Assembly: GCF_017104965.1 (NCBI RefSeq)
Contig: NZ_JAAGPR010000023.1
Coordinates: forward strand, 62,001 to 126,000
DNA length: 64,000 nucleotides
Direction of reading: 5' to 3'
From: Paraburkholderia sp. Ac-20340
GTDB lineage: Bacteria; Pseudomonadota; Gammaproteobacteria; Burkholderiales; Burkholderiaceae
Positions 18,056 through 26,284 of the stretch are shown here, piece after piece. Both the position numbers and the translations under genes were made by a program. The notes under the pieces are model-generated. The model saw only the letters and a list, made by a program, of their open reading frames with translations, did no database searches and had not been told where the DNA came from. Every line of letters begins with the position of its first letter. Positions within the stretch are counted from its first letter, which is position 1.

Positions 18056-19444
18056 ATGGCAACCATTTCATCCCGGCGGCTCGAATCGGCCGCCCGCAAG
18101 GAAGCTTCCTGGGTCGTCGGCGCGTGCCGGCAGTTCTTCGCGAATCGCTGCCCGTCGCTGGCCGCGAGCATCGCCTTCTATTCGGCGTTTTCGCTCGCGC
18201 CCACGCTGGTCATGGTGATCGCCGTGGCGGGCTGGTTTTTTGGCGCCGATGCCGCGCGTGGCGAACTGTTCCGGCAGGTGCATAACGTGCTGGGCAACGA
18301 CGCCGCCGCCGGCATCACCACCATCGTGCAGAACGCCCATCGCGCGGGCGGCGCGGGCGGGCTGGCCGCAGTGATCTCGCTGGTGCTGCTGGTGGTCGGG
18401 GCGTCCGCAACGTTCTCGTCGCTGAATTCCGCACTCAATATGGTGTGGCCGCCGGATGGGCCGCGTACCTCCTCCGTGATCGCGCTGGTGCGGGTGCGGC
18501 TGATCTCGTTCGGCCTCGTGCTGGGCGTCGCCTTTCTGCTGATCGTTTCGCTGGTGCTGGATGCCGTCATCACCTTCGTCGGCCAGTGGCTGCTGGGCGC
18601 GTCGACCTATCTGTTTATCGGCAACATCGTGCAGTTCGTGGTGGGGCTGCTGGTGCTCGCGGTGGCCTTCGGCGCGCTGCTGCGCTTTTTGCCCGATGCG
18701 CTCGTGCAATGGCGCGATGCGATGGTGGGCGGCGTGGTCGCCGCCGTGCTGTTTTCGGTCGGCAAGAAGCTGTTTGCGCTTTATCTCGCGCATGCGGGCA
18801 TGGCGACGGCGTTCGGCGCCGCCGGCTCGCTCGCGGTGCTGCTGATGTGGCTGTACTTTTCTGCTGCGGTGCTCTTGTTAGGCGCGGAATTTTCGGCCGC
18901 GCGTGGCCGCCTGCACGATCCGCGCGGCGCCTGGGGTTTTCTCGAAGAAACGCCGCCGGGCAGCCGCGCCAAGCTCGCCTCGGTGCTGGCCGCCTCGACG
19001 ATCGCGCCGCTGCGCGAAGCGGCCATCGGCGCGCCCAAAGCGACTGCCGTGCCAATCGGAACCGCCGCTGAAACAGAAAACGGCGTGAGCGCCGGCACGC
19101 CGCCGCCCTACGCCGCCGCTCTGACCGCCGAAACCGATTCCACCGGCGCGGCCGACGATCTGCACGAACCGCTGCGCGCCATCGGCCGGGCACGCGCGAC
19201 GGGCGGGGCGTTTGCGCGGCGCGGCGTGGGCGCGCTGCAGATTCGCCGCTCGGTCGTGCGCCTCGAAGACAGCGCCACCTATGCCGCCGCCCTCACGCTG
19301 GTGCAGGCCGGCCGCACGGTCGCGGCCGCCGACCGCTATCTGAAGCGCCATCCCTGGAGTTCGGTCCTGCTGGTCGCCAGCGCCACACTGGCGGTGACCG
19401 CCGCCGCCAGCCGACGTCATCCCAGCAAGCGCGACAAGAACTAG
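18056..19444 (+). CDS. YihY/BrkB family inner-membrane protein with long C-terminal tail
   Basis: The ATG at 18056 is chosen because conserved sequence begins there (463 aa); no strong ribosome site is seen. The first 285 residues show the YihY pattern: SIAFYSAFSLAPTLVMV, a central stretch LNMVWPP, then WRDAMVGGVVAAVLFSVGKK and AGSLAVLLMWLYFSAAVLLLGAEF, with about six membrane segments. The remaining 180 residues are Ala-rich, soluble and poorly conserved in appearance, with a last hydrophobic patch near residue 440. The family's biochemical function is not established. Divergent from fdnG. Confidence 0.85.
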   Translation: MATISSRRLESAARKEASWVVGACRQFFANRCPSLAASIAFYSAFSLAPTLVMVIAVAGWFFGADAARGELFRQVHNVLGNDAAAGITTIVQNAHRAGGAGGLAAVISLVLLVVGASATFSSLNSALNMVWPPDGPRTSSVIALVRVRLISFGLVLGVAFLLIVSLVLDAVITFVGQWLLGASTYLFIGNIVQFVVGLLVLAVAFGALLRFLPDALVQWRDAMVGGVVAAVLFSVGKKLFALYLAHAGMATAFGAAGSLAVLLMWLYFSAAVLLLGAEFSAARGRLHDPRGAWGFLEETPPGSRAKLASVLAASTIAPLREAAIGAPKATAVPIGTAAETENGVSAGTPPPYAAALTAETDSTGAADDLHEPLRAIGRARATGGAFARRGVGALQIRRSVVRLEDSATYAAALTLVQAGRTVAAADRYLKRHPWSSVLLVASATLAVTAAASRRHPSKRDKN

Positions 19445-19555
19445 GCAAGCGCCGCTCGCATCGCGTCGATCTGGCTTCTTCAGCATCCCTTCACACCGCA
19501 CTCCTTATTAGAGTGAGCGCGCCACGCATACCCATAAGTAAGCCCATTTAACGGC

Positions 19556-19580
19556 GCAACCAGGGCACACCCCTGGTTGC
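19556..19580. promoter_or_regulatory. 10-bp-stem hairpin in the region upstream of the porin gene
   Basis: GCAACCAGGG (19556-19565) and CCCTGGTTGC (19571-19580) form a perfect inverted repeat with a 5-nt loop. No T-run follows on either strand, so it is not a classic terminator. It could be an operator, a 3'-end hairpin of the YihY message, or incidental. The rest of 19445-19841 shows no clear gene. Confidence 0.4.
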
Positions 19581-19841
19581 TCCATGTTTACCCGTATCCG
19601 TCTTTCGGCGAGGTTGCACTTTTCGCGACTTGTAGCAGAAACGACAATAATGCAGAGTCAACAATCCAGTATTTCGAGATCCAGAAGAATGGCGTAATCG
19701 CCCGCTTTTCAAGGCCTTACCGGCGGGTGTCAGCTTTTCGCGACACTGATTTTTTTTCAGTTCGGTGGTTTTGCACCCCTGCGTTATTCTCCTTTGCGCA
19801 ACAGCAACAACTAAATCAAACATCTGCGTGGAGAATTCTGG

Positions 19842-21029
19842 ATGAAACGAGTCGCACTCTCGACCCTCTCGCTGGCCCTGCTGGCCGCGACCGGCGTGGC
19901 ACATGCACAAAGCAGCGTCACCCTCTACGGTGTGATCGATGAATCGATCCAGTGGGTTCACAACACCGCAGTCGATGGCGCCAACAAGAATCTGTATCAA
20001 CTCGCTGGCGGCAACCTGTCGGGCAACCGCTTCGGCCTCAAGGGCACGGAAGATCTGGGTGGCGGTCTGAAGGCGATTTTCCAGTTGGAAAACGGCTTCA
20101 ACATCAACAACGGCAAGATGGGCAGCTACAACGGCAACTCCGCCCTGTTCGGCCGCCAGGCATACGTTGGTCTGACGCATGAGCAATTCGGTACGGTCAC
20201 GCTGGGCCGTCAGTACGACCCGCTGGTCGACCTGGTTCAGCCGCTGACGGGCGACAACTACTTCGGTAGCCAGTTCGCAACGCCGGGCGACATCGACAAT
20301 AACGACAACAGCTCGCGTACCAACAGCGCCATCAAGTACACGTCGCCGGTTCTGGACGGCTTCCAGTTCGAAGGCATGTACGCACTGGGCGGCGTCGCTG
20401 GTTCGACGGGTTCGGGTCAAAGCTGGGGCGCAGCCGGTACGTACGGCATCGGCTCGCTGAACATCGCTGCTGGCTACTTCCGCATGGACAACTCGTCGAA
20501 CCCGGCTAACCGCCTGACGACGAACGGCGGCTGGGCATCGCAGGCAACCTCGGACAACGTGTTCCAGGACGGCAGCGTCATCACCGACGCATTCGCATCG
20601 GCGAAGTCGGTTGGCATCGCTTCGGTTGCTGGCCAGTACGTCGCCGGTCCGTTCACGATCGGCCTGCGTTACAGCAACGTGCAAGTCAAGCCGGACGGCT
20701 ACTCGACGTTCCAGTCGACCGAGCGTTACAACGTCGGCGGCGCGTTCCTGGGCTACCAGCTGAACCCGGCACTGCTGCTGGGTCTGGGCTACATCTACAC
20801 GCACGCTGCAGGCGACACGTCGAGCTCGTACCACCAGGTTTCGCTGGGTGCGGACTACAACCTGTCGAAGCGCACGGACTTCTACGCTGTGGCGGCTTAC
20901 CAGCACGCCAACGGCACGCAGCCGGGCCAACCGGGCGTGAACGCAACGGCATCGATCGGTTCGTACGGCTACAACTCGGCTTCGAGCTCGCAAGAGATCG
21001 TCAGCCTGGGCATCCGCCACAAGTTCTGA
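19842..21029 (+). CDS. outer-membrane porin, Gram-negative (Porin_4/OmpC-like) family
   Basis: A 395-aa precursor with GTGGAG ahead of the ATG. The signal peptide is MKRVALSTLSLALLAATGVAHA, cut before QSSVTLYGV, the start typical of Burkholderiales trimeric porins. NRFGLKGTEDLGGGLKAIF, GRQAYVGL and TVTLGRQYDP follow. The protein ends in LGIRHKF, with the terminal Phe needed for BAM recognition. It forms a 16-stranded diffusion pore. Codon use is noticeably more optimised than in neighbours, suggesting high expression. A strong terminator follows. Confidence 0.95.
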   Translation: MKRVALSTLSLALLAATGVAHAQSSVTLYGVIDESIQWVHNTAVDGANKNLYQLAGGNLSGNRFGLKGTEDLGGGLKAIFQLENGFNINNGKMGSYNGNSALFGRQAYVGLTHEQFGTVTLGRQYDPLVDLVQPLTGDNYFGSQFATPGDIDNNDNSSRTNSAIKYTSPVLDGFQFEGMYALGGVAGSTGSGQSWGAAGTYGIGSLNIAAGYFRMDNSSNPANRLTTNGGWASQATSDNVFQDGSVITDAFASAKSVGIASVAGQYVAGPFTIGLRYSNVQVKPDGYSTFQSTERYNVGGAFLGYQLNPALLLGLGYIYTHAAGDTSSSYHQVSLGADYNLSKRTDFYAVAAYQHANGTQPGQPGVNATASIGSYGYNSASSSQEIVSLGIRHKF

Positions 21030-21081
21030 TCGACAGCATGAGCCGGGCGCATGCCCGGCCGTGCGATGCGATGCTGTATAC

Positions 21082-21116
21082 AACCAGCCTCAGGCGCAAG
21101 CCGAGGCTGGTTTTTT
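21082..21116 (+). terminator. rho-independent terminator of the porin gene
   Basis: AACCAGCCTC (21082-21091) pairs with GAGGCTGGTT (21103-21112), with an inner GGC/GCC and a GCAA loop, followed by TTTTTT. A second GC hairpin (GCCGGGC...GCCCGGC) lies just after the stop codon. Confidence 0.88.
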
Positions 21117-21182
21117 ATTGGACACGCGGTTTCGTGCTGAAGGATCGATCGCGCGTCTAACGCCAGCGACGACGCCGGCGAT

Positions 21183-22082
21183 TCACCGTAACCGCGCGAG
21201 CGCCGCCGCCGCATGCCGGGCGAACGCGTCGGCCAGCGGCGCCGTTTCCTGCCGCTCGTTGCGCGCCACCATTACCGCGACCTCCAGCGCCGGCTCGAAG
21301 CGCTTGACGGCCACCCGTGCGCCCGCCACCGCCGCCGTGACCGGGTCGATCAGCGCGATGCCCATGCCCGCCTCCACGAGCGTCACGACCGCCTGGGCGT
21401 AATCCGCTTCGACGCCGGTTCTGCGCGTCACGCCACATTCCGCGAATAGCCGGTCGATCCGCACACGTTCGGGCGTGCCTGTCGCAAACGAAACGAAAGC
21501 CTCGCCTTCGCAGTGCGCCGCGTTCAACGCGCGTTTGCGTGCGAGCGGATGACCACGCGGCACGATGCCACGCATCGGCCATTGGCCCAGACGTTCGAGC
21601 CGCACGCCACACGTCGAAACCGTTTCGCCGACGATCGCCAGATCGCAGCGCTGCGCAGCCACACGCTCCAGCGCTTGCGCCGCCCCAAGCGTGAGCAGGC
21701 TGATATCGACGCCTGCGTGTTCATGCGCGAAAGCCGCTGCCACACGCGGCAGAAAATCCGCCGCGAATTCCGGCGCAGCCGCAACACAGATTGCGCCACG
21801 ACGCTGCTCGCGAATCTGCGCGGCGGCCTGCACGACGCGATCGAATCCGCTGAACGCGCGTTCGACTTCCGCATGCAGCGCATGCGCCTGCCCCGTTGGC
21901 CACAACCGTCCGTGTTTGCGCTCGAACAGCGCAAAGCCCACGCTCGCTTCGAAATCGGCGAGCAAACGGCTCACCGCAGGCTGCGATACACCCAGCGCAT
22001 GCGCGGCGCGCGTGACGGTGCGCGACGCCATCAAGGCACGGAAGGCTTCGACCTGGCGAATGCTGAGTTCAGAACCGGCCAT
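21183..22082 (-). CDS. LysR family transcriptional regulator
   Basis: A 299-aa LTTR. The N-terminal winged HTH (about 6-66) contains AFRALMASRTVTRAAHALGVSQPAVSRL. The co-inducer-binding domain runs from about 92 onward and ends with a Pro-poor Ala-rich tail. Neighbours are the porin (convergent) and the HU gene (same strand, upstream); neither indicates a target. There is no partner gene close upstream on the opposite strand, so the regulated genes cannot be read from context. Confidence 0.9.
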   Translation of the reverse strand: MAGSELSIRQVEAFRALMASRTVTRAAHALGVSQPAVSRLLADFEASVGFALFERKHGRLWPTGQAHALHAEVERAFSGFDRVVQAAAQIREQRRGAICVAAAPEFAADFLPRVAAAFAHEHAGVDISLLTLGAAQALERVAAQRCDLAIVGETVSTCGVRLERLGQWPMRGIVPRGHPLARKRALNAAHCEGEAFVSFATGTPERVRIDRLFAECGVTRRTGVEADYAQAVVTLVEAGMGIALIDPVTAAVAGARVAVKRFEPALEVAVMVARNERQETAPLADAFARHAAAALARLR

Positions 22083-22245
22083 AACATGAGCGCATGAGCT
22101 TTAAGAAAACTTCGACCAGGCAGCGTCAAAAGAAAATCAGGCTTACTTACTATGCCTTATATATTGCCCGATATTACAGATATCTGCGCCATAACATCTG
22201 AACATAGAACTTACGTATTTCATTTCCCTGCATTTTTCGCAGGCA

Positions 22246-22282
22246 AATAAAAATCCCCGTGGGCGAAAAGCCAACGGGGATT
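22246..22282 (-). terminator. rho-independent terminator of the HU gene
   Basis: On the minus strand AATCCCCGT (22282-22274) pairs with ACGGGGATT (22260-22252), with an inner GGC/GCC, followed by TTTATTT. It lies about 50 nt beyond the HU stop codon. Confidence 0.85.
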
Positions 22283-22334
22283 CCTTGGGTACTTACGCAT
22301 ACCGCAGCCGATTCACGGCCACGGCGCGAGGCGC

Positions 22335-22799
22335 TTAGCCTGCAGCTGCGTCCTTCAGCTTCTTCAGCGCGCGTGCCTTGACGCGAACGCTAGCCGGCTT
22401 GGCCGGGAACCAGCGCTCTGCACCCGTGAACGGGTCCTTGCCGAAGCGCTTCTTCTTCGCCGGCACAGCCTGAACGACGATCTTCAGAAGACCCGACAGC
22501 GTGAATTCGCCAGCGCCCTTCTTGTGGACCGAACCCAGGATCGTGTCTTCCAGTGCGGCGAGCACAGCCTTCGTTGCCTTCGGTTCGACACCAGCGCGCT
22601 CAGCGACGTGAGCAGCCAGCGAGGCCTTCGTGAAGGTGTCCTTGATCGGCGACAGTGCGCCGGACGCCTTCACGGCGACCTTCTTAGCTGCGGGCGTCTT
22701 AGCGGCTGCCGTCTTGGCGGGCGCTGCGGCCTTTTTAGCAACAACCTTCTTGGCCGGGGCAGCTGCCTTTTTGGCCACTTTCTTTGCGGAAGTCGGCAT
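22335..22799 (-). CDS. HU-family DNA-binding protein with Ala/Lys-rich N-terminal arm
   Basis: A 154-aa protein with an AGGAG site before the ATG. Residues 1-45 are a histone-H1-like arm built from KKAAAPAKK-type repeats. The remaining part is an HU fold: FTKASLAAHVAERAGV, VLAALEDTILGSVHKKG, then the DNA-binding beta arm region with GKDPFTGAERWFPAKP. This fused architecture is common in Burkholderiales and probably compacts the nucleoid. The lysine tract repeats at DNA level, so its length may vary between strains. Confidence 0.93.
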   Translation of the reverse strand: MPTSAKKVAKKAAAPAKKVVAKKAAAPAKTAAAKTPAAKKVAVKASGALSPIKDTFTKASLAAHVAERAGVEPKATKAVLAALEDTILGSVHKKGAGEFTLSGLLKIVVQAVPAKKKRFGKDPFTGAERWFPAKPASVRVKARALKKLKDAAAG

Positions 22800-22866
22800 G
22801 TTTCTCCTACCAGTGTTGGTCAGTGAATCGACGAAGCACAGCGGGATGCAAATGCTTCATCGGCGG

Positions 22867-22919
22867 ATTCTACAAGCGTGCAAGCGTTTTGCGTCATTCT
22901 TTTGCATCGTCGATGCAAA
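22867..22919 (-). promoter_or_regulatory. HU promoter region with a 19-bp palindrome
   Basis: On the minus strand TAGAAT (22872-22867) may be the -10, about 68 nt before the start codon; the -35 (ATGACG/TGACGC, 18-19 bp away) is weak. Just upstream, TTTGCATCG-T-CGATGCAAA (22901-22919) is a perfect 9-bp inverted repeat, well placed for an activator or autoregulator. A shorter dyad GTTTAC-AGGG-GTAAAC lies at 22961-22976. Confidence 0.45.
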
Positions 22920-23037
22920 TTTTTTGTTTGAAGCCCACCTATGAACACATTTCGACGCCTGTTTACAGGGGTAAACGTGGTCCGGTGCGGCACATGACCG
23001 GTGCGCCCTAGCGACTGCGAGGCGGCGTCGATGCTGC

Positions 23038-23064
23038 GAAAACGCCACACGTATGGCGTTTTTC
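23038..23064 (-). terminator. rho-independent terminator after the MocR gene
   Basis: AAAACGCCA (23039-23047) and TGGCGTTTT (23054-23062) pair around CACGTA, with A- and T-runs on either side, so it could work in both directions. It is about 105 nt past the MocR stop. No plus-strand gene needs it. Confidence 0.7.
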
Positions 23065-23167
23065 GCGTTCCGACGACCTTCGCGAAGCACGTTCGGCAGC
23101 ATCGCAAACGTCGCAATAGTGTCTTTCGTAACAGCTTTTACACGGTGCGTGACGTTCAGCGCATGCT

Positions 23168-24667
23168 TCACGCCGCCGCAAGATGCGTGGCGAGCGAGTC
23201 GAGCGCCGCGTCGATCTGCGCGCTTTCCACGCCGCCATAGCCGAACAGAAAACCCGCCTGTACAGGCGTTTGCAGATAAAACGGCGCGAGCGCATGCAAG
23301 CCGACCGAGGCCGCGCGCGCCGCCGCCAGCAGCGCGTTTTCGTCGGCGCCATCGACGAGACGTGCCGCAAGATGCAGCCCCGCCGTGTTCGGCATGACCG
23401 GTTCGAGCCATGCGGCAAGCGGTCCGCGCAGATGGCCGAGCAGGCGCGCGCGACGTTCGGCATAGGTCTGGTGCACGCGCCGCAGGTGGCGCGCGAAGTG
23501 GCCGTTGAGCATGAAATCGGCGAGCGCGGTCTGCGTCAGCACGCAGCCGTGGCAGTCCGCGGTCTGGCGCGCGCGCAGCAGCGCGCCCTTGAGCGCGGCG
23601 GGCGGCACCATGTAGCCCACGCGCAACTCGGGAAAGATGGTCTTCGAAAACGTGCCCACGTAGGCCACGAGACCGGCGTTATCGAGGCTCTTGAGCGGTT
23701 CGAGCGAACGCCCTTCGAAACGGAATTCGCAGTCGTAGTCGTCTTCGATCACCAGCGCGCCGTGCGTCTGCGCCCATTCGAGCAGCGCCACGCGCCGCGC
23801 GAGACTCATCGGCATGCCAAGCGGAAACTGATGCGAAGGCGTCACGTAGACCACGCGCGCATCCTTCGGCAACTGGTCGACGATCAGACCGTCGGCGTCC
23901 ACGGGCACCGGCACGACCTTCGCGCCGAGCGCCCCGAACGCTTCGCGCGCAGGCGGATAGCCGGGATCTTCCACGGCGATCGTGTCGCCGGGCCGCAAGG
24001 TCACGCGCGCCAGCAGCGCGAGCGCCTGCTGCGCGCCCTGCGTGACGATCACGTCGTCCCAGTTGCTCGCCACCGCGCGATTGAAGGCGAGGTAGCGCGA
24101 AACCGCGAGCCGCAGCTTTTCTTCGCCGGCCGGATCGCGATACGCGCCCTGACCGCGCGCCTGCACGCGCAGCGCATCGGTGATGCAGCGGCGCCAGACG
24201 TCGAAGGGAAAACGCGTCTTGTCGGTGATGCCGCCCGCGAAATCGCAGGCAAGCCGCGGATCGGGACGCGGCAGCGCGAGTGCTTCGGTTTGCGTTTGCC
24301 ACCACGGCGGCGTGTCTTCATCGGCAGCGCGCGGTGCGGTGCGCGCGGCATTCGACGTGCCGCTTTGCGCCAGCGCTGCGCGAATCTGCGCATTCGGATG
24401 TCCGGGCGCACGCGCGGGCAAACGCTCCAGCGTATCGGCGACGAAGGTGCCGGAGCCGCGTTTCGCGATCAGATAGCCTTCGGCGAGCAGCCGCTCGAAC
24501 ACGTCGAGCGTGGTCTTGCGCGAGACGCCCAGTTGATCGGCGAGATCGCGCGTGGACGGCAGGCGCGTGCCGCCCGCCAGCCGCCCTTCGACGATGCGCT
24601 CACGCAACTGGCGATAGATCTGCCCGGCGAGGTCGCGACGGCCGGACACGGTGACATGAAGATCCAT
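23168..24667 (-). CDS. MocR/GabR-type regulator (GntR HTH fused to aminotransferase fold)
   Basis: The ATG at 24667 starts the conserved GntR region, giving 499 aa. The N-terminal winged HTH (about 5-75) has AGQIYRQLRERIVEG, LPSTRDLADQLGVSRKT and KRGSGTFVA. The rest is a class I aminotransferase-like domain with VTQGAQQAL, EDPGYPPAREAF and the PLP lysine in GTFSKTIFPELRVGYM. Such proteins sense PLP or an amino compound and often control the divergent neighbour. Here that is the isonitrile-hydratase-like gene, 179 bp away. It resembles PdxR as well as other MocRs, so the ligand is uncertain. Confidence 0.9.
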   Translation of the reverse strand: MDLHVTVSGRRDLAGQIYRQLRERIVEGRLAGGTRLPSTRDLADQLGVSRKTTLDVFERLLAEGYLIAKRGSGTFVADTLERLPARAPGHPNAQIRAALAQSGTSNAARTAPRAADEDTPPWWQTQTEALALPRPDPRLACDFAGGITDKTRFPFDVWRRCITDALRVQARGQGAYRDPAGEEKLRLAVSRYLAFNRAVASNWDDVIVTQGAQQALALLARVTLRPGDTIAVEDPGYPPAREAFGALGAKVVPVPVDADGLIVDQLPKDARVVYVTPSHQFPLGMPMSLARRVALLEWAQTHGALVIEDDYDCEFRFEGRSLEPLKSLDNAGLVAYVGTFSKTIFPELRVGYMVPPAALKGALLRARQTADCHGCVLTQTALADFMLNGHFARHLRRVHQTYAERRARLLGHLRGPLAAWLEPVMPNTAGLHLAARLVDGADENALLAAARAASVGLHALAPFYLQTPVQAGFLFGYGGVESAQIDAALDSLATHLAAA

Positions 24668-24846
24668 GTGGCAACAGGATTCTGTAATGAGGTCTGGCAG
24701 GATGCTGGCACAAACGCGTGAAGCGCTGGCAGCTTTTGCGCGTTTTTTGGCGCTTACGCGGGCACGCTCGCGCCTAGAGTGACGATGAACGGTCCGCAAC
24801 GCAATGCGGGCCGCCCTTCTTTTATCGTCACTTCAGGGCCCTCGCC

Positions 24847-25524
24847 ATGACGCTACAAATCGGCTTTCTGCTGTTCCCACAGGTGCAACCGCTCGACCTT
24901 TGCGGTCCCTACGACGTGCTGGCCTCGATGCCGGATACCCAGGTTCGGCTCGTCTGGAAGCATCGCGAGGCGGTCGTTTCGGCAACCGGCATGCGGCTCA
25001 CGCCCGATACCGTCTTCGACGATTGTCCGCCGCTCGACGTGCTTTGCGTGCCGGGCGGCAGCGGCGTCGGCCCGCTGCTCGAAGACGATGCCACGCTCGC
25101 CTTCATCCAGCGTCAGGCGCGCCATGCGCGCTACGTCACGTCCGTGTGTACCGGCGCGCTCGTGCTGGGCGCGGCAGGTCTGCTACGCGGACGCCGCGCC
25201 ACCACGCACTGGGCCTTCCATGCGCTGCTCGAACCGTTCGGCGCCATCCCGGTGCATGAACGTGTCGTGCGCGACGGCTCGCTGATCACCGGCGGCGGCA
25301 TTACGGCCGGCATCGATTTCGCGCTGACGCTGGCCGCCGAGCTGATCGGCGACGATGCCGCGCAGGCGCTGCAACTCGAGCTCGAATACGCGCCCGCGCC
25401 GCCCTTCGATGCAGGCAGTCCGCATAGCGCGCCGCCAGCGATCGTGGAACGCGTGCGCCAGCAGAACGCGGCGACGCTCGCGCAACGCACGCTTATCGTC
25501 GAACGCGCGGCGGCAAAGCTCTAG
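24847..25524 (+). CDS. inhA: DJ-1/PfpI family, isonitrile hydratase-like
   Basis: A 225-aa protein of the DJ-1/PfpI fold. The nucleophile elbow SVCTGALVLGAAGLL places Cys101, followed by Thr102, and Asp17 lies in QPLDLCG. These three match the positions of the catalytic residues known for Pseudomonas isonitrile hydratase (EC 4.2.1.103), which converts isonitriles to N-formamides. RRATTHWAFH after the elbow is also typical. Divergent from the MocR regulator. Some family members are instead regulators or glyoxalases, but no AraC domain is attached here. Confidence 0.8.
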   Translation: MTLQIGFLLFPQVQPLDLCGPYDVLASMPDTQVRLVWKHREAVVSATGMRLTPDTVFDDCPPLDVLCVPGGSGVGPLLEDDATLAFIQRQARHARYVTSVCTGALVLGAAGLLRGRRATTHWAFHALLEPFGAIPVHERVVRDGSLITGGGITAGIDFALTLAAELIGDDAAQALQLELEYAPAPPFDAGSPHSAPPAIVERVRQQNAATLAQRTLIVERAAAKL

Positions 25525-25727
25525 AACGCGGGCGCGCACCGCTCTCTTGTCAGGGTCGGCCAGGGTCGGCACTTGCTACCGTCAATTGCAAGGATCGTAT
25601 ACATTGAGCCCCGGGCGCGACGTGTTCGTTTCGGGTCGCGCTGCTTTGAGGCTTTTTGCCTGCTTCTCGCCTTGCCTGCATCACAAACCCTGAATCCAGC
25701 AGCACACACCAACCAAGAGGGGTATCA

Positions 25728-26066
25728 ATGCGTTCCACCACCAGCAAGCTGACTCTCGTTGCGGCCACCGCCGCTTTCCTGCTCGGCACCGCCGCGCCCG
25801 TGTTCGCCCAGGAAGCCAGTGCGCCTGCCGCCATGGCACCGGCCACGGCATCGGCGCCGATGACCAAGGAACAGAAGTCCGCCGCGAAGAAACAGGCCCG
25901 CGCGCAGCGCAAGGCCGCCCGCAAAGCCGCTCGCGCGAAGAACAACGCCGAGCTCAAGAAGCTGGAAGACGCTGGCTACAAGCCCGCGAACAACGACCCG
26001 AACTACCCGCAGAACCTCCAGGACGCGCAGAAGAAAGCCGCTGCCGCCCAGGGCGCCAGCCAGTAA
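25728..26066 (+). CDS. DUF4148 secreted protein
   Basis: The ATG at 25728 follows AGAGGGGT, giving 112 aa. A signal peptide (MRSTTSKLTLVAATAAFLLG then APVFAQ) is followed by a Lys/Ala-rich segment likely to be helical (KKQARAQRKAARKAARAKN). The DUF4148-like end reads LKKLEDAGYKPANNDPNYPQN. DUF4148 proteins are small periplasmic proteins of unknown function that are abundant in Burkholderia. A tandem 10-bp repeat (AGGGTCGGCC type) lies at about 25551-25570 upstream. Confidence 0.85.
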   Translation: MRSTTSKLTLVAATAAFLLGTAAPVFAQEASAPAAMAPATASAPMTKEQKSAAKKQARAQRKAARKAARAKNNAELKKLEDAGYKPANNDPNYPQNLQDAQKKAAAAQGASQ

Positions 26067-26105
26067 GTTCGCCGTCGTTCCCGCTGTCGTTGTTTGAGCA
26101 TTGCG

Positions 26106-26124
26106 GACCGGCGCATCGCCGGTC
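26106..26124 (+). terminator. possible 3' hairpin after the DUF4148 gene
   Basis: GACCGGCG (26106-26113) pairs with CGCCGGTC (26117-26124) around CAT, 40 nt after the stop. There is no T-run, so it would be a weak or rho-assisted terminator, or a message-stabilising hairpin. Confidence 0.35.
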
Positions 26125-26284
26125 TGTCACGAATCCCCGCTACATCCCCGCCCGAAGCACTCACAAGCGTTCATAAGCGTTCATTCGCGTTTTTTCCGCC
26201 AGACCGTTACAGCACACCTACGAAGCAGGCCCAGATTCGTTATGGGACGATGCGCGACGTGCCGGTCCACACGGAGCGCAACCC

